A stretch of 64,000 nucleotides of DNA from JAGBWK01 sp964462445 (GCA_964462445.1 CAYWXG010000007.1:1-64000); one strand, 5' to 3'. Positions 1 through 9,064 are shown, counted from the stretch's first letter. Program-made: numbers and translations. Notes: generated by a model from the letters alone, not told the origin.

Positions 1-121
1 TCGTTTTTTCGCAAACTTGAACTAATTTTGCATTTGCTGTTGGACTCTACAGTGTCCAATATACTTTCGCTCGCGGTGAAAAATAATCAAACAAGCTTGA
101 TATTTTTCGCTCGCTTATTCG

Positions 122-129
122 TATATTTG
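122..129 (+). promoter_or_regulatory. putative -7 box of ybeY promoter
   Basis: TATATTTG matches the Bacteroidetes -7 consensus TAnnTTTG and lies 23 nt before the ybeY ATG. I see no convincing TTTG -33 box at the usual 19-22 nt spacing. The preceding 120 bases hold no gene I can support; they contain two copies of TTTCGCTCGC (near 65 and 105). Confidence 0.45.
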
Positions 130-152
130 TAATTTGATTGATAGTAAGAGTT

Positions 153-581
153 ATGATTGAGGTGTTATCGCAAAATGTAGAAATGCCGGTGCTCGACTGG
201 GAGAAGGTGGAGCAATGGATTGTTGAGGTGGCGCAGCGACTTGAACGTCGTGTGGGTGCTCTGACGTATATTTTTTGTGATGATGAAAGAATTTTGGAGG
301 TGAACCGACAGTTTCTCAATCATGATTATTACACCGATATTATTACTTTTGATAACACAACGGGTAGGCTAATTCGTGGTGATATGTTTATATCGCTCGA
401 TACTGTTGCTACCAACGCGGAGTCGGTGGAAGCGACTTACGATGAGGAGCTGATGCGTGTGATTATTCACGGCGTACTCCACCTTTGCGGAATCAATGAC
501 AAAGGTCCCGGAGAACGCGAAATTATGGAAGCGCATGAGAATGAGGCACTTATGTTGTGGCGCGAGGCTTATGTTTCGTAG
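153..581 (+). CDS. ybeY: endoribonuclease YbeY (rRNA maturation)
   Basis: Zinc-dependent endoribonuclease of the UPF0054/YbeY family, which takes part in 16S rRNA 3'-end maturation and ribosome quality control in the cytoplasm. The protein is 142 aa. The metal-binding motif HGVLHLCG is visible (His106 and His110). The canonical third ligand of GxDH is replaced by a GINDK sequence, which I recall as a common Bacteroidetes variant. I chose ATG at 153. An upstream in-frame TTG at 138 would add five residues, but ATG fits the family N-terminus and the promoter box at 122 better. mnmG follows after a 50-bp gap and may be co-transcribed. Confidence 0.93.
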   Translation: MIEVLSQNVEMPVLDWEKVEQWIVEVAQRLERRVGALTYIFCDDERILEVNRQFLNHDYYTDIITFDNTTGRLIRGDMFISLDTVATNAESVEATYDEELMRVIIHGVLHLCGINDKGPGEREIMEAHENEALMLWREAYVS

Positions 582-631
582 TAGGATATTTAAATGAGAA
601 TCTTGAAAAGCAAAAGATTAGGAATTGACCG

Positions 632-2527
632 ATGAAATATGAATTTGATGTCATAGTAGTAGGAGCTGGACATGCCGGATGTGAGGCAGCCCATGCTTCA
701 GCTCAACTTGGTGCCGACACTCTATTGGTGACTATCGATATGAATAAGATAGCGCAAATGAGTTGTAATCCTGCTGTGGGTGGAATAGCTAAGGGTCAGA
801 TAGTCAGAGAGATAGATGCTCTTGGTGGAATGATGGGAATCGTCACGGACCGTTCGGCAATCCAGTTTAGGATGCTTAATAGATCGAAGGGGCCGGCGAT
901 GTGGAGTCCACGTTCGCAGTGCGACCGCATGAAATTTTCGGCAGAATGGCGTAGAATTCTTGAAAACACGGAAAATCTGTCGATGTGGCAAGATGACGTT
1001 GTCGATGTTGTAGTAGATAATGGGAGAATAGCGGGTGTTGTTACGGCTATGGGTGTAGAGTTCAAGGCAAAGAGTATTGTCTTGACCAATGGCACCTTTC
1101 TTAACGGTTTGATGCATATCGGACGCACACAGATAAAAGGAGGCCGCGTTGCAGAACCGGCTTCAACGGGGTTAACTGAGTCGTTGAGCAAATTTGGTTT
1201 TGTGACAGATAGAATGAAAACCGGTACGCCGGTGAGAATAGATGGGCGTTCTGTTGACTTTAGTTTGACAACGCCGCAAGATGGAGATGATGCCTTGGTG
1301 GAAGAAGGAGATTTCCATAAATTTTCCTATATGCCACAGGTGCATCGCACGCTTGAGCAGCGTCCATGTTTTACTGTCTACACATCGGAGGCGACACATG
1401 AGGTGTTGCGTCGCGGGCTTGTAGATTCGCCACTTTATAATGGGCAGATACAAAGTATCGGGCCGCGTTATTGTCCGTCGATAGAGACAAAAATTGTCAC
1501 TTTTGCGGATAAGACCGAGCATCAGCTTTTTTTGGAGCCGGAGGGTGAAGACACACAAGAATATTATCTCAACGGGTTCTCGTCATCGCTACCTATTGAT
1601 ATTCAAATCGAGGCGTTGCATACTATACCGGCATTCCGCAACGTGCATATTTATCGCCCCGGTTATGCTATAGAATATGACTTTTTTGACCCGACGCAAT
1701 TGCGTCACACTTTGGAAACAAAACTTGTGGAAGGGCTATATTTCGCCGGTCAGATTAATGGCACGACAGGTTATGAGGAAGCGGCAGGGCAAGGCCTTGT
1801 AGCCGGAGTCAATGCCGCGCTTTCGGCTATGGGTAAGCCGTCGTTTACCCTCGGACGCGACCAGGCATATATCGGAGTGCTCATTGATGATTTGGTTATG
1901 AAAGGAGTTGATGAGCCGTATCGAATGTTCACCTCTCGAGCTGAATATCGAATCTTGTTAAGGCAAGATGATGCTGATGCGCGTTTGACTCCGATAGGGC
2001 GCGAAATAGGGCTTGTTGATGATACGAGATATGAAGCGTATTGTGACAAGATGAAGCGTCGCGATGCGTTGATAGAATTTATTGATAACTTCTCGGTGAA
2101 GCCCGCGCTTATCAATGGCTATCTCGTGGAGATAGGTGAAACCCCGATGCAACAAGGGTGTAAATTGACGCAATTGTTGTTGCGTCCCGCTCTTGATTTG
2201 CGAACGTTGGCAGTAGGAATAAAACCGTTGGCCGACTTTATTTTGCAGCTTGGAGATGACAGAATTGACGAGATAATCGAGGCGGTAGAGATAATGATAA
2301 AATATAAGGGGTATTTGGAACGCGAGCGCTTATTGGCAGATAAAGCGCGGCGATTGGAGGGCCTTGTGTTGGGTGATAAATTTGATTATACGACTATGAC
2401 ATCGTTGTCGACAGAGGCACGACAGAAGCTCGACAAATTGCGTCCGCATACATTGGGTCAAGCATCCCGAATACCAGGAGTTTCCCCTTCCGATATAAAT
2501 ATATTACTCTTGCTTTTAGGGAGGTAA
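632..2527 (+). CDS. mnmG: tRNA uridine-5-carboxymethylaminomethyl modification enzyme MnmG (GidA)
   Basis: FAD-dependent enzyme that, with MnmE, installs the cmnm5 group on U34 of certain tRNAs. At 631 aa it has the usual full length. The N-terminal dinucleotide-binding fold VVGAGHAGCEAA (residues about 9-20) binds FAD. Family signatures are visible: GPRYCPSIE near residue 280, the RPGYAIEYD segment, and TGYEEAAGQG near 380. The C-terminal helical MnmE/tRNA-binding region is complete. A parS-like palindrome lies just downstream, and mnmG often sits near oriC and ParABS loci in bacteria. Confidence 0.97.
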   Translation: MKYEFDVIVVGAGHAGCEAAHASAQLGADTLLVTIDMNKIAQMSCNPAVGGIAKGQIVREIDALGGMMGIVTDRSAIQFRMLNRSKGPAMWSPRSQCDRMKFSAEWRRILENTENLSMWQDDVVDVVVDNGRIAGVVTAMGVEFKAKSIVLTNGTFLNGLMHIGRTQIKGGRVAEPASTGLTESLSKFGFVTDRMKTGTPVRIDGRSVDFSLTTPQDGDDALVEEGDFHKFSYMPQVHRTLEQRPCFTVYTSEATHEVLRRGLVDSPLYNGQIQSIGPRYCPSIETKIVTFADKTEHQLFLEPEGEDTQEYYLNGFSSSLPIDIQIEALHTIPAFRNVHIYRPGYAIEYDFFDPTQLRHTLETKLVEGLYFAGQINGTTGYEEAAGQGLVAGVNAALSAMGKPSFTLGRDQAYIGVLIDDLVMKGVDEPYRMFTSRAEYRILLRQDDADARLTPIGREIGLVDDTRYEAYCDKMKRRDALIEFIDNFSVKPALINGYLVEIGETPMQQGCKLTQLLLRPALDLRTLAVGIKPLADFILQLGDDRIDEIIEAVEIMIKYKGYLERERLLADKARRLEGLVLGDKFDYTTMTSLSTEARQKLDKLRPHTLGQASRIPGVSPSDINILLLLLGR

Positions 2528-2535
2528 AATTAATT

Positions 2536-2551
2536 TGTTTCACGTGGAACA
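2536..2551. promoter_or_regulatory. candidate parS (ParB-binding) site
   Basis: TGTTTCACGTGGAACA is a 16-bp near-palindrome around CACGTG. It differs from the widely conserved bacterial parS consensus TGTTTCACGTGAAACA at one position (A to G). It lies in the 71-bp gap between mnmG and apt, 9 bp after the mnmG stop. Chromosomal parS sites cluster near the origin, often beside gidA/mnmG. I saw no second full-length match in the window. The assignment is by motif only; parA and parB are not in this window. Confidence 0.72.
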
Positions 2552-2598
2552 AAATAAGGAGAAAACGAAATAAAACAACAATATAAACTTTAAAGATC

Positions 2599-3117
2599 AT
2601 GGAATACATCAAACGACACATTCGCGACGTGCAGGATTTTCCTCAGAAAGGTGTGCTATTTAAGGACCTTACAACAGCGTTTAAAGATCCGCGTGCGCTC
2701 CACATTATAGGTTGGGATTTGGCGCAGCTTTATCGAGATAAGGGTGTGACAAAAGTTGTGGGTATTGAGTCGCGTGGTTTTATTGGCGGTTCGATATTGG
2801 CATTTGAAATCGGAGCGGGATTTGTTCCGGTGCGCAAGCCGGGAAAATTGCCGGCAGATACTCTACAAGCAACCTACGATAAAGAGTATGGCAAAGATAC
2901 AATCGAGATACATCGTGATGCTATTACCCCCGATGATGTAGTAGTGATACATGATGATGTTCTTGCAACCGGAGGTACTATGCGTGCAGCCTACGATTTG
3001 GTGAAAAGTATGAATCCCAAGAAGGTTTACGTAAACTTTATCATCGAACTAACATCTCTCGGTGGACGAGAAAAACTACCTGCCGATGCAGAAGTGACAT
3101 CTTTGATTAAATATTAA
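2599..3117 (+). CDS. apt: adenine phosphoribosyltransferase
   Basis: Purine salvage enzyme that converts adenine and PRPP to AMP and pyrophosphate. At 172 aa it has the normal family length. The PRPP-binding motif VVVIHDDVLATGGT lies at residues 114-127 and the upstream GIESRGFI segment at 55-62. Start is ATG at 2599. It follows mnmG after 71 bp that include the parS-like site, and it ends at a strong hairpin terminator. Confidence 0.96.
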   Translation: MEYIKRHIRDVQDFPQKGVLFKDLTTAFKDPRALHIIGWDLAQLYRDKGVTKVVGIESRGFIGGSILAFEIGAGFVPVRKPGKLPADTLQATYDKEYGKDTIEIHRDAITPDDVVVIHDDVLATGGTMRAAYDLVKSMNPKKVYVNFIIELTSLGGREKLPADAEVTSLIKY

Positions 3118-3158
3118 TAAAATAGGGTGGAGTAGTGTACCTCCCACAAAGTAATGCC

Positions 3159-3187
3159 GGGACGCGAATTTTCGCGTCCCTATTTTA
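3159..3187 (+). terminator. rho-independent terminator after apt
   Basis: The perfect 10-bp inverted repeat GGGACGCGAA/TTCGCGTCCC (3159-3168 and 3171-3180) is followed by TATTTT. It separates apt from uvrC, whose start codon lies 7 bp beyond, so uvrC would need read-through or a promoter overlapping this region. Confidence 0.8.
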
Positions 3188-3194
3188 AAAAGAA

Positions 3195-5024
3195 ATGGCT
3201 GAATTCGACAAACGCGATGCATTAAAAGAGAAGATAGCGATTCTTCCGTCGACCCCCGGAGTCTACACTTATTATGATGTCGAGGGTAGGATTATTTATG
3301 TAGGTAAAGCCAAAAATTTGAAGCGTCGCGTATCGTCGTATTTCAATCGCACGCATGAATCAACGCGCACAAATCTTCTTGTGAGGGCCATTGCGGATAT
3401 GTCGTACGTGGTGGTCCCGACCGAACAAGATGCACTCAATCTTGAAAACTCCATGATAAAGGAGTATAAGCCGCGCTACAATGTGTTGCTAAAAGATGAC
3501 AAATCGTATCCGTGGATATGTGTCACAAAGGAGCATTATCCGCGAGTGTTTCTTACGCATCATCGAGTGAAAGATGGTTCGAAATATTACGGACCTTATA
3601 CCAATACAGCCTCGGCGCGAGCTGTGCTATCATTGATATTTCAGCTTTATCCTATTCGCTCGTGTCGCCATCAAATCACACCGGAATATATCGACAAGGG
3701 GAAAGGAAGATTGTGTTTGGAATATCATTTGAAGAAGTGTAAGGGCTGTTGCAAGGGGATGGTGTCGCAACAAGAATATGCGAGTTGTATTGAAAATGTG
3801 AAGCAGATACTCAATGGGGAAACGCGCGAGTTGATGGAATATCTGCGAAACGAGATGACTTTGTGTGCTGAGGAGTTGAAATTTGAGGAAGCACAGCAAT
3901 TAAAAGAGCAATATTTGCTTGTAGAAAGATACCGCGCAAAGAGTGTAATTATCTCGCAAGTGCTCGACGATATCGATGTGTTTGGAGTCGAAGATGATGA
4001 CAGAATCGTTTATGTCAATTATATGCATTTGCGCCGAGGGGCGGTGGTACGTAGTGTAACACTACGCTACACACGTCGCCTTGAAGAAACGGTAGCGGAG
4101 ATTTTGGCTTGTGCATTAAATGAGGTGGCATCGCAATTTGGAGTTGTTTACGACGAAGTTGTGGTTCCGGAGGTTCCGGATGTGGATTTTGAAGGGGTCT
4201 CGTTTACCGTGCCACAGCGAGGCGACAGAGCGAAGTTGTTGGATGTGTCGACTCGCAATGCACGACAAGCCAAAATTGACTATTTAAAGCATCTCGAAAA
4301 AGTGGACCCGGAGCAGCGCACCGAGCGATTGATGGAGCGGATGAAGTCTGATTTCCGACTTAAAGAATATCCACGCCATATAGAGTGTTTTGATAACTCA
4401 AATATTCAAGGTACTAATCCCGTTGCATCGTGTGTGGTATTTAAAAACGGAAAGCCGTCGAAGAAAGATTATCGTCATTTCAATATCAAAACAGTAGAAG
4501 GACCCAACGACTTTGCTTCGATGAAGGAGGTTCTAACGCGCCGTTACAGTCGATTAATGACCGAGGGGGAATCGTTGCCTCAGCTTATCGTTGTTGATGG
4601 AGGCAAGGGGCAGTTGTCGTCGGCGGTTGAAGCGCTGGAGGAAATAGGATTGCGCGGAGTGATAGCAGTGGTTGGTATTGCCAAGCGATTGGAGGAAATC
4701 TATTTCCCCGGAGACTCTGTTCCGTTGTATATAGATAAAAATTCGGAGTCGCTACGAGTGGTGCAGCATCTACGCGATGAGGCCCATCGCTTTGGAATAA
4801 CCCATCATCGCAATCGACGTTCAAAAACACAAACGGCAAGTATTCTTGATTCGATACCGGGAGTGGGTGAAGCGACTCGCACTGCATTGTTAAAACATTT
4901 TCGCAGTGTCAAAAAAGTTTCCGAGTCGACGGAAGATGAATTGTCGGAAGTTGTTGGTAAAGCAAAGGCTCGAACCATTCGACAATTTTTTCTTAACCGG
5001 GTAAATGAATCGGAAGCAAAGTAG
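3195..5024 (+). CDS. uvrC: excinuclease ABC subunit UvrC
   Basis: Nuclease subunit of UvrABC nucleotide excision repair that makes both the 3' and 5' incisions around a lesion. The 609-aa protein shows the family architecture: GIY-YIG nuclease at about 16-95 (TPGVYTYY and IIYVGKAKNLKRR), a cysteine-containing segment near 160-190, a UVR motif near 200-235, the RNase H-like UvrC C-domain (DNSNIQG near 400, VVDGGKGQL near 462), and a terminal helix-hairpin-helix pair (SIPGVGEATR). It stands alone between a terminator and a 319-bp gap. Confidence 0.97.
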   Translation: MAEFDKRDALKEKIAILPSTPGVYTYYDVEGRIIYVGKAKNLKRRVSSYFNRTHESTRTNLLVRAIADMSYVVVPTEQDALNLENSMIKEYKPRYNVLLKDDKSYPWICVTKEHYPRVFLTHHRVKDGSKYYGPYTNTASARAVLSLIFQLYPIRSCRHQITPEYIDKGKGRLCLEYHLKKCKGCCKGMVSQQEYASCIENVKQILNGETRELMEYLRNEMTLCAEELKFEEAQQLKEQYLLVERYRAKSVIISQVLDDIDVFGVEDDDRIVYVNYMHLRRGAVVRSVTLRYTRRLEETVAEILACALNEVASQFGVVYDEVVVPEVPDVDFEGVSFTVPQRGDRAKLLDVSTRNARQAKIDYLKHLEKVDPEQRTERLMERMKSDFRLKEYPRHIECFDNSNIQGTNPVASCVVFKNGKPSKKDYRHFNIKTVEGPNDFASMKEVLTRRYSRLMTEGESLPQLIVVDGGKGQLSSAVEALEEIGLRGVIAVVGIAKRLEEIYFPGDSVPLYIDKNSESLRVVQHLRDEAHRFGITHHRNRRSKTQTASILDSIPGVGEATRTALLKHFRSVKKVSESTEDELSEVVGKAKARTIRQFFLNRVNESEAK

Positions 5025-5178
5025 AAAATGGGAGGAAATGTCTGGATTTTCGCGCAATAAATCAATTTAGAGGTAAAATGCGCCAAAATCGTATTTTCTG
5101 AATGATTTTTTGAAAACATTTTTCATTGCTGTAATTGTCTAATATATAGTGTATTATTGATGCAGTGTTAACATTTAT

Positions 5179-5186
5179 TAACTTTG
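5179..5186 (+). promoter_or_regulatory. possible -7 box in uvrC-rlmN gap
   Basis: TAACTTTG fits TAnnTTTG. An ATTG sits 19 nt upstream (5156-5159) as a weak -33. It would give an rlmN leader of about 150 nt. The rest of the 319-bp gap (5025-5343) is AT-rich, with a short palindrome ACTAAA-CT-TTTAGT at 5269-5282. I see no gene in it. Confidence 0.3.
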
Positions 5187-5300
5187 AGGGTTGAAAATTC
5201 ATTTTAATTCATCCCCGTGCTCGGCAAAAAACGCACCATTTTACAATAAATTAAGAATAGTTTCTTAAACTAAACTTTTAGTAAAGTGTCATAAATTATG

Positions 5301-5308
5301 TATTTTTG
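5301..5308 (+). promoter_or_regulatory. putative -7 box of rlmN promoter
   Basis: TATTTTTG matches TAnnTTTG and lies 35 nt before the rlmN ATG. A CTTTTAG sequence near 5275-5281 is the only weak -33 candidate. Confidence 0.45.
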
Positions 5309-5343
5309 TAAAATCAAAAAATGATTGACAAAACCAATCCGAA

Positions 5344-6384
5344 ATGAATAAGAAACCTCTAATCGGTCTGACGTTGCAACAACTTCGAGAAGTGGTGGCA
5401 TCGGTAGGACTGCGCCCATTTGCCGCGAAGCAAATAGCGTCGTGGCTTTATGTGAAACGCGCTACTACTATCGACATGATGACCGACTTGCCCAAAGCGG
5501 CACGCGAACGACTGAACGAAGAATATTGCATCGGGTTAGTAGCGCCCAAAGATGCCGCAATCTCTGTTGACGGGACTGTGAAATATTTGTTTGAAGGAGT
5601 AGGCGGACGCGACATAGAGGCAGTATATATCCCGGATGGTGAGCGTGCCACATTGTGCGTGTCGTCGCAAGCGGGATGTAAGATGAATTGTCAATTTTGC
5701 ATGACCGGTCGTCAAGGTTTTAACGGAAACCTGACCACTGCAGCTATTATCAATCAAGTGTTGTCAATACCACAATCGCAGTCGCTCACCAATATTGTGT
5801 TTATGGGAATGGGGGAACCGCTCGACAACTTGGCAGCAGTGCTCGATGCAATATCTATCTTGACAGAGCCGTGGGGCATGGCATGGAGTCCGAAAAGGAT
5901 AACAGTAAGTTCAATAGGGAAGCTCAAAGAATTGCGCACACTGTTGGATATAACAAAAGTTCATATTGCGATATCGTTGCACAATCCATTTGCGACGGAG
6001 CGCGCAAAGATAATGCCGGTAGAGCGCGCCTATCCGATACGCGACGTAATAGAATTGCTGGGGAGATATGATTTCAGTCACCAGCGAAGATTGTCGTTTG
6101 AATATATCATGTGGCGCAATGTCAATGATAGTGCAAAGTATTCGGAAGCGCTTGTCAAGTTGATAGGTCGCCTTGATTGTAGATTTAATCTCATCAGATT
6201 TCATGCAATACCGGGGTCGGATTTGCAACCATCGACCACAGCAGTCATGGAGCGATTCCGCGACAGCCTAAATCAGCATGGCATCACAGCAACTATACGC
6301 GCGTCGCGAGGTGAAGATATAATGGCGGCTTGTGGCATGCTTGCCGGCAAAGCAAACCCTCAGCAGGATACGAAAGAATCATAA
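5344..6384 (+). CDS. rlmN: 23S rRNA (adenine2503-C2)-methyltransferase RlmN
   Basis: Dual-specificity radical-SAM methyltransferase that modifies A2503 of 23S rRNA and, in many bacteria, A37 of tRNAs. The protein is 346 aa. The [4Fe-4S] cluster motif CKMNCQFC (Cys112, Cys116, Cys119) is intact, as is the C-terminal acceptor cysteine in AACGMLAG (Cys330). GMGEPLDN near 155 is the GGEP-type SAM motif. Two DUF1573 genes and meaB follow in the same direction with short gaps and could be co-transcribed. Confidence 0.97.
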   Translation: MNKKPLIGLTLQQLREVVASVGLRPFAAKQIASWLYVKRATTIDMMTDLPKAARERLNEEYCIGLVAPKDAAISVDGTVKYLFEGVGGRDIEAVYIPDGERATLCVSSQAGCKMNCQFCMTGRQGFNGNLTTAAIINQVLSIPQSQSLTNIVFMGMGEPLDNLAAVLDAISILTEPWGMAWSPKRITVSSIGKLKELRTLLDITKVHIAISLHNPFATERAKIMPVERAYPIRDVIELLGRYDFSHQRRLSFEYIMWRNVNDSAKYSEALVKLIGRLDCRFNLIRFHAIPGSDLQPSTTAVMERFRDSLNQHGITATIRASRGEDIMAACGMLAGKANPQQDTKES

Positions 6385-6409
6385 TGCAAAAAATAAATAG
6401 GAATAAGCA

Positions 6410-6808
6410 ATGAAAAAAGCGATAATATTATTGATAGCAGTTGTTGCAACAATATGCTCTGTGAAGGCAGAGGATAAAGTCCCGGTAGTGGCATTTGAAG
6501 AAACGACGTATGATTTCGGGATGATAAAAGAGGAGGGAGGTCCGGTGAGTTGCACATTCTCATTTATCAATGAAGGTGAAGCACCGTTGGTTATAATATC
6601 TGCCTCGGCGCAATGTGGTTGCACACGGCCATCATTTCCGCAGAGTCCGATAAATCCGGGGAAGAAAGGGGAGATAAAAGTCACCTTCCATCCACAAGGA
6701 CGACCGGGCGAATTTATCAAAGAGGTTAAAGTGAAAACCAATGATAAAAAACATCGCACGACCAAGCTCAAGATAATGGGTGTGGTGATACCACATCAAG
6801 AAGAGTAA
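6410..6808 (+). CDS. DUF1573 domain-containing secreted protein (short)
   Basis: 132-aa exported protein with a typical signal peptide (residues 1-20, ending VKAED). The single DUF1573 domain is an immunoglobulin-like beta-sandwich common in Bacteroidetes. It shows the family pattern YDFGMIKEEGG, then CGCT, then NPGKKGEIKVTFHPQGRPG. The CGC pair near residues 68-70 may form a disulfide. The molecular role of DUF1573 is not established. It lies 25 bp after rlmN and 18 bp before a longer paralog, so the pair probably arose by tandem duplication. Confidence 0.85.
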   Translation: MKKAIILLIAVVATICSVKAEDKVPVVAFEETTYDFGMIKEEGGPVSCTFSFINEGEAPLVIISASAQCGCTRPSFPQSPINPGKKGEIKVTFHPQGRPGEFIKEVKVKTNDKKHRTTKLKIMGVVIPHQEE

Positions 6809-6826
6809 CGCTAAAAATAAGCAGGC

Positions 6827-7906
6827 ATGAAAATAAAAGTAGCACTTGTCGGCATATTATTGGCAACAACAACAGCAGTAGCAAACGCCGCTCCGGGAAT
6901 ACAGTGGGTCAATCCCGACTATGATTTCGGTGCGATAGCTGAGGCTGATGGGGTTGCGAGCGGTCAATTCGTATTTGTGAATAGCGGAGATAGTCCGGTA
7001 AGTATAGTCAGCGTACGCACATCATGTGGGTGTACGACAGTTGACTTGCCGTTAGATGAAATTAATCCGGGCGACACTGCAGTCATAGCAGTGCAGTATG
7101 ACCCCACGGGACGTCCGGGCAAGTTTGAGAAGAAAATAACGGTCAATTTTTCCGATGACCAACCACGTGCATCATTGCGAGTGCATGGAGTTGTTATAGG
7201 AACAGCAAAAACGTTGCAAAATCGATATCCGATAGATGCCGGGGAAATGAGATTACATTCTACGATAATCCCCTTCGGAGATGTCAAAAAGAGTGCTGCA
7301 AAAAGTGATTTTATAGAGATATACAATGCCTCGCTCGACACCATAGCGCCACAATGGAGTAATATCCCGGAGTACATCAGTATTGCCCCTATGGAAAGTA
7401 GTATTCCCCCCGGTCATCAGGCGGTCTATAATGTGATGTTTTCCGGCTACCGATGCAAGCAATACGGGATGGTGCTTGACTCGCTGAATGTAGCCGCAAC
7501 ACAGGAATCAGAGCCGGTGAAAATCGACATTATAGGCACTATAAATGAAGATTTTTCAAAATGGACAGCCGAGGATATAGCCAAAGCGCCCGTTATATCG
7601 GTAGAGTCGGAGCGTATAGATTTTGGTACGTTTGACCCCACGAAAACCATAGAGAAAACGTTTGAAATAAAGAATAAAGGGCAAAACCCGTTGATTTTGC
7701 GCCGCGTTCACACTGTAGATAAAGGCGTAGCTGTGTCGGTGGATAAAGAAAAAATCAAAAAAGGGAAAACCGCAAAGGTGACTATAACAGTCAATCCGGA
7801 AGCGCTTGAATCGGGAATACTCAATAGTAGGATAACCATAATTTCCAACGACCCGGAAAATTCAAATATCATAATTCGCGCAGTAGGGTTGCCAAGCGAC
7901 TTTTAA
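6827..7906 (+). CDS. DUF1573 domain-containing secreted protein (long, multi-domain)
   Basis: 359-aa exported protein with a signal peptide (residues about 1-22, ending ANAAP). Three Ig-like repeats can be seen. An N-terminal DUF1573 (YDFGAIAEADG, SCGCT, RPGKFEKK) covers about 28-125. A middle domain has FGDVKKS and IPPGHQAVYNVMF. A C-terminal domain (IDFGTFDPTKT, KKGKTAKVTITVNP, SNDPENSN) covers about 265-355. It probably acts in the periplasm or at the cell surface. The domain is structural rather than catalytic, and I assign no specific function. meaB follows after 38 bp. Confidence 0.85.
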   Translation: MKIKVALVGILLATTTAVANAAPGIQWVNPDYDFGAIAEADGVASGQFVFVNSGDSPVSIVSVRTSCGCTTVDLPLDEINPGDTAVIAVQYDPTGRPGKFEKKITVNFSDDQPRASLRVHGVVIGTAKTLQNRYPIDAGEMRLHSTIIPFGDVKKSAAKSDFIEIYNASLDTIAPQWSNIPEYISIAPMESSIPPGHQAVYNVMFSGYRCKQYGMVLDSLNVAATQESEPVKIDIIGTINEDFSKWTAEDIAKAPVISVESERIDFGTFDPTKTIEKTFEIKNKGQNPLILRRVHTVDKGVAVSVDKEKIKKGKTAKVTITVNPEALESGILNSRITIISNDPENSNIIIRAVGLPSDF

Positions 7907-7944
7907 ATAAAAATTAGAAAAACAACAAACAAAAATATATCACT

Positions 7945-9033
7945 ATGGATCATCCGGAAAATGACGAAAAATATATTGGTTTAACCGTTAATTCGGGAGT
8001 GTCACAACCTCCATCGGTCAATCCTTATCTGAAGCGCCATCGCCGCAAACCTTTACCCACGGTGGGAGAAATGGTTGAAGGGATAGTAAAGGGGGATATT
8101 ACCATGTTGTCGCGAGCGGTTACTCTGGTAGAAAGTATACAGCCGGAACATTATGCACTTGCGCAAGAGGTGATAGAAAAGAGCTTGCCACATTCGGGCA
8201 ATTCACGACGAATCGGAATAACGGGAGTGCCGGGAGCGGGGAAAAGTACGTCAATCGACATTTTCGGGCGCCATGTGTTGCGCGACGGAGGAAAGTTGGC
8301 GGTATTGGCAATAGACCCGTCGAGCGAGCGTACACGCGGTTCGATTTTGGGAGATAAGACACGCATGGAGAAGCTATCGCAGCACCCCGGAGCCTTTATT
8401 CGCCCTTCCCCATCGGCAGGGTCGCTTGGAGGAGTTGCCCGTAAAACACGTGAAACAATAGTTCTCTGTGAGGCAGCCGGTTACAATAATATCTTTGTAG
8501 AAACAGTAGGCGTAGGTCAGAGTGAGACAGCAGTTCACTCAATGGTAGATTTCTTTTTGTTGATACAATTGGCGGGTACCGGCGATGAGTTGCAAGGAAT
8601 CAAGCGCGGAATTATGGAGATGGCTGATGGAATCGTAATCAACAAGGCTGATGGCGACAACATTGGTCCGGCGCAACTTGCACAGGCACAATTTAAATCA
8701 GCATTGCATCTATTTCCACCGGCCGAGTCGGGATGGAGCCCCGAAGTGCTTACTTATTCCGGATATTACGAATTAGGTATCGCTGAAGTGTGGGATATGA
8801 TAGATAGATATTTCGAATTTGTCAAGGAGAATGGCTATTATGAGCGCAAGCGAATGCAGCAAGCGCGATACTGGATGTATGAGACAATCGACAGTAGATT
8901 GCGCTCCCATTTCTACGATAATCCGGAAATTGCAGCTATGCTTGAGGACCGCGAACGCCTCGTGTTGTCCAATCGCCAAAGTTCGTTTACGGCGGCACGC
9001 GATATCCTCGACTACTACTTCTCCAAGAAATAG
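7945..9033 (+). CDS. meaB: methylmalonyl-CoA mutase-associated GTPase MeaB
   Basis: G3E-family P-loop GTPase (MeaB/ArgK) that chaperones adenosylcobalamin loading and protects methylmalonyl-CoA mutase. The 362-aa protein has Walker A GVPGAGKST (94-102), the ETVGVGQSE switch segment near 185-193, and the NKAD guanine-specificity motif near 233. The mutase genes themselves (mutA/mutB) are not adjacent here, unlike in many genomes. Start ATG at 7945 gives an N-terminal extension typical of Bacteroidetes homologs. Confidence 0.93.
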   Translation: MDHPENDEKYIGLTVNSGVSQPPSVNPYLKRHRRKPLPTVGEMVEGIVKGDITMLSRAVTLVESIQPEHYALAQEVIEKSLPHSGNSRRIGITGVPGAGKSTSIDIFGRHVLRDGGKLAVLAIDPSSERTRGSILGDKTRMEKLSQHPGAFIRPSPSAGSLGGVARKTRETIVLCEAAGYNNIFVETVGVGQSETAVHSMVDFFLLIQLAGTGDELQGIKRGIMEMADGIVINKADGDNIGPAQLAQAQFKSALHLFPPAESGWSPEVLTYSGYYELGIAEVWDMIDRYFEFVKENGYYERKRMQQARYWMYETIDSRLRSHFYDNPEIAAMLEDRERLVLSNRQSSFTAARDILDYYFSKK

Positions 9034-9056
9034 AGGAGAAATTGGAAAAATTTTAT

Positions 9057-9064
9057 TATTTTTG
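9057..9064 (+). promoter_or_regulatory. putative -7 box of argF'-proCBA operon
   Basis: TATTTTTG, a TAnnTTTG match, lies 40 nt before the argF' start and just after the meaB stop. No clear TTTG -33 box is seen at canonical spacing. Confidence 0.45.

Noticed and set aside
47..319. Minus-strand open frame opposite ybeY
   Set aside because: It overlaps a clear conserved gene on the other strand, lacks any recognisable domain, and the real gene explains the region.
722..1117. Antisense open frames within mnmG (and similar ones within uvrC, proA, mutS, the SusC genes and the AsmA gene)
   Set aside because: Long frames antisense to conserved genes are expected from codon bias; none shows a family motif, a promoter box or a plausible start.
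5025..5343. Possible small RNA in the uvrC-rlmN gap
   Set aside because: A -7-like box at 5179 exists, but no terminator hairpin with a T run follows before rlmN.
8446..8458. Second parS-like sequence inside meaB (CACGTGAAACA)
   Set aside because: Only the right half fits the consensus; the left arm is mismatched and the site is explained by coding sequence.
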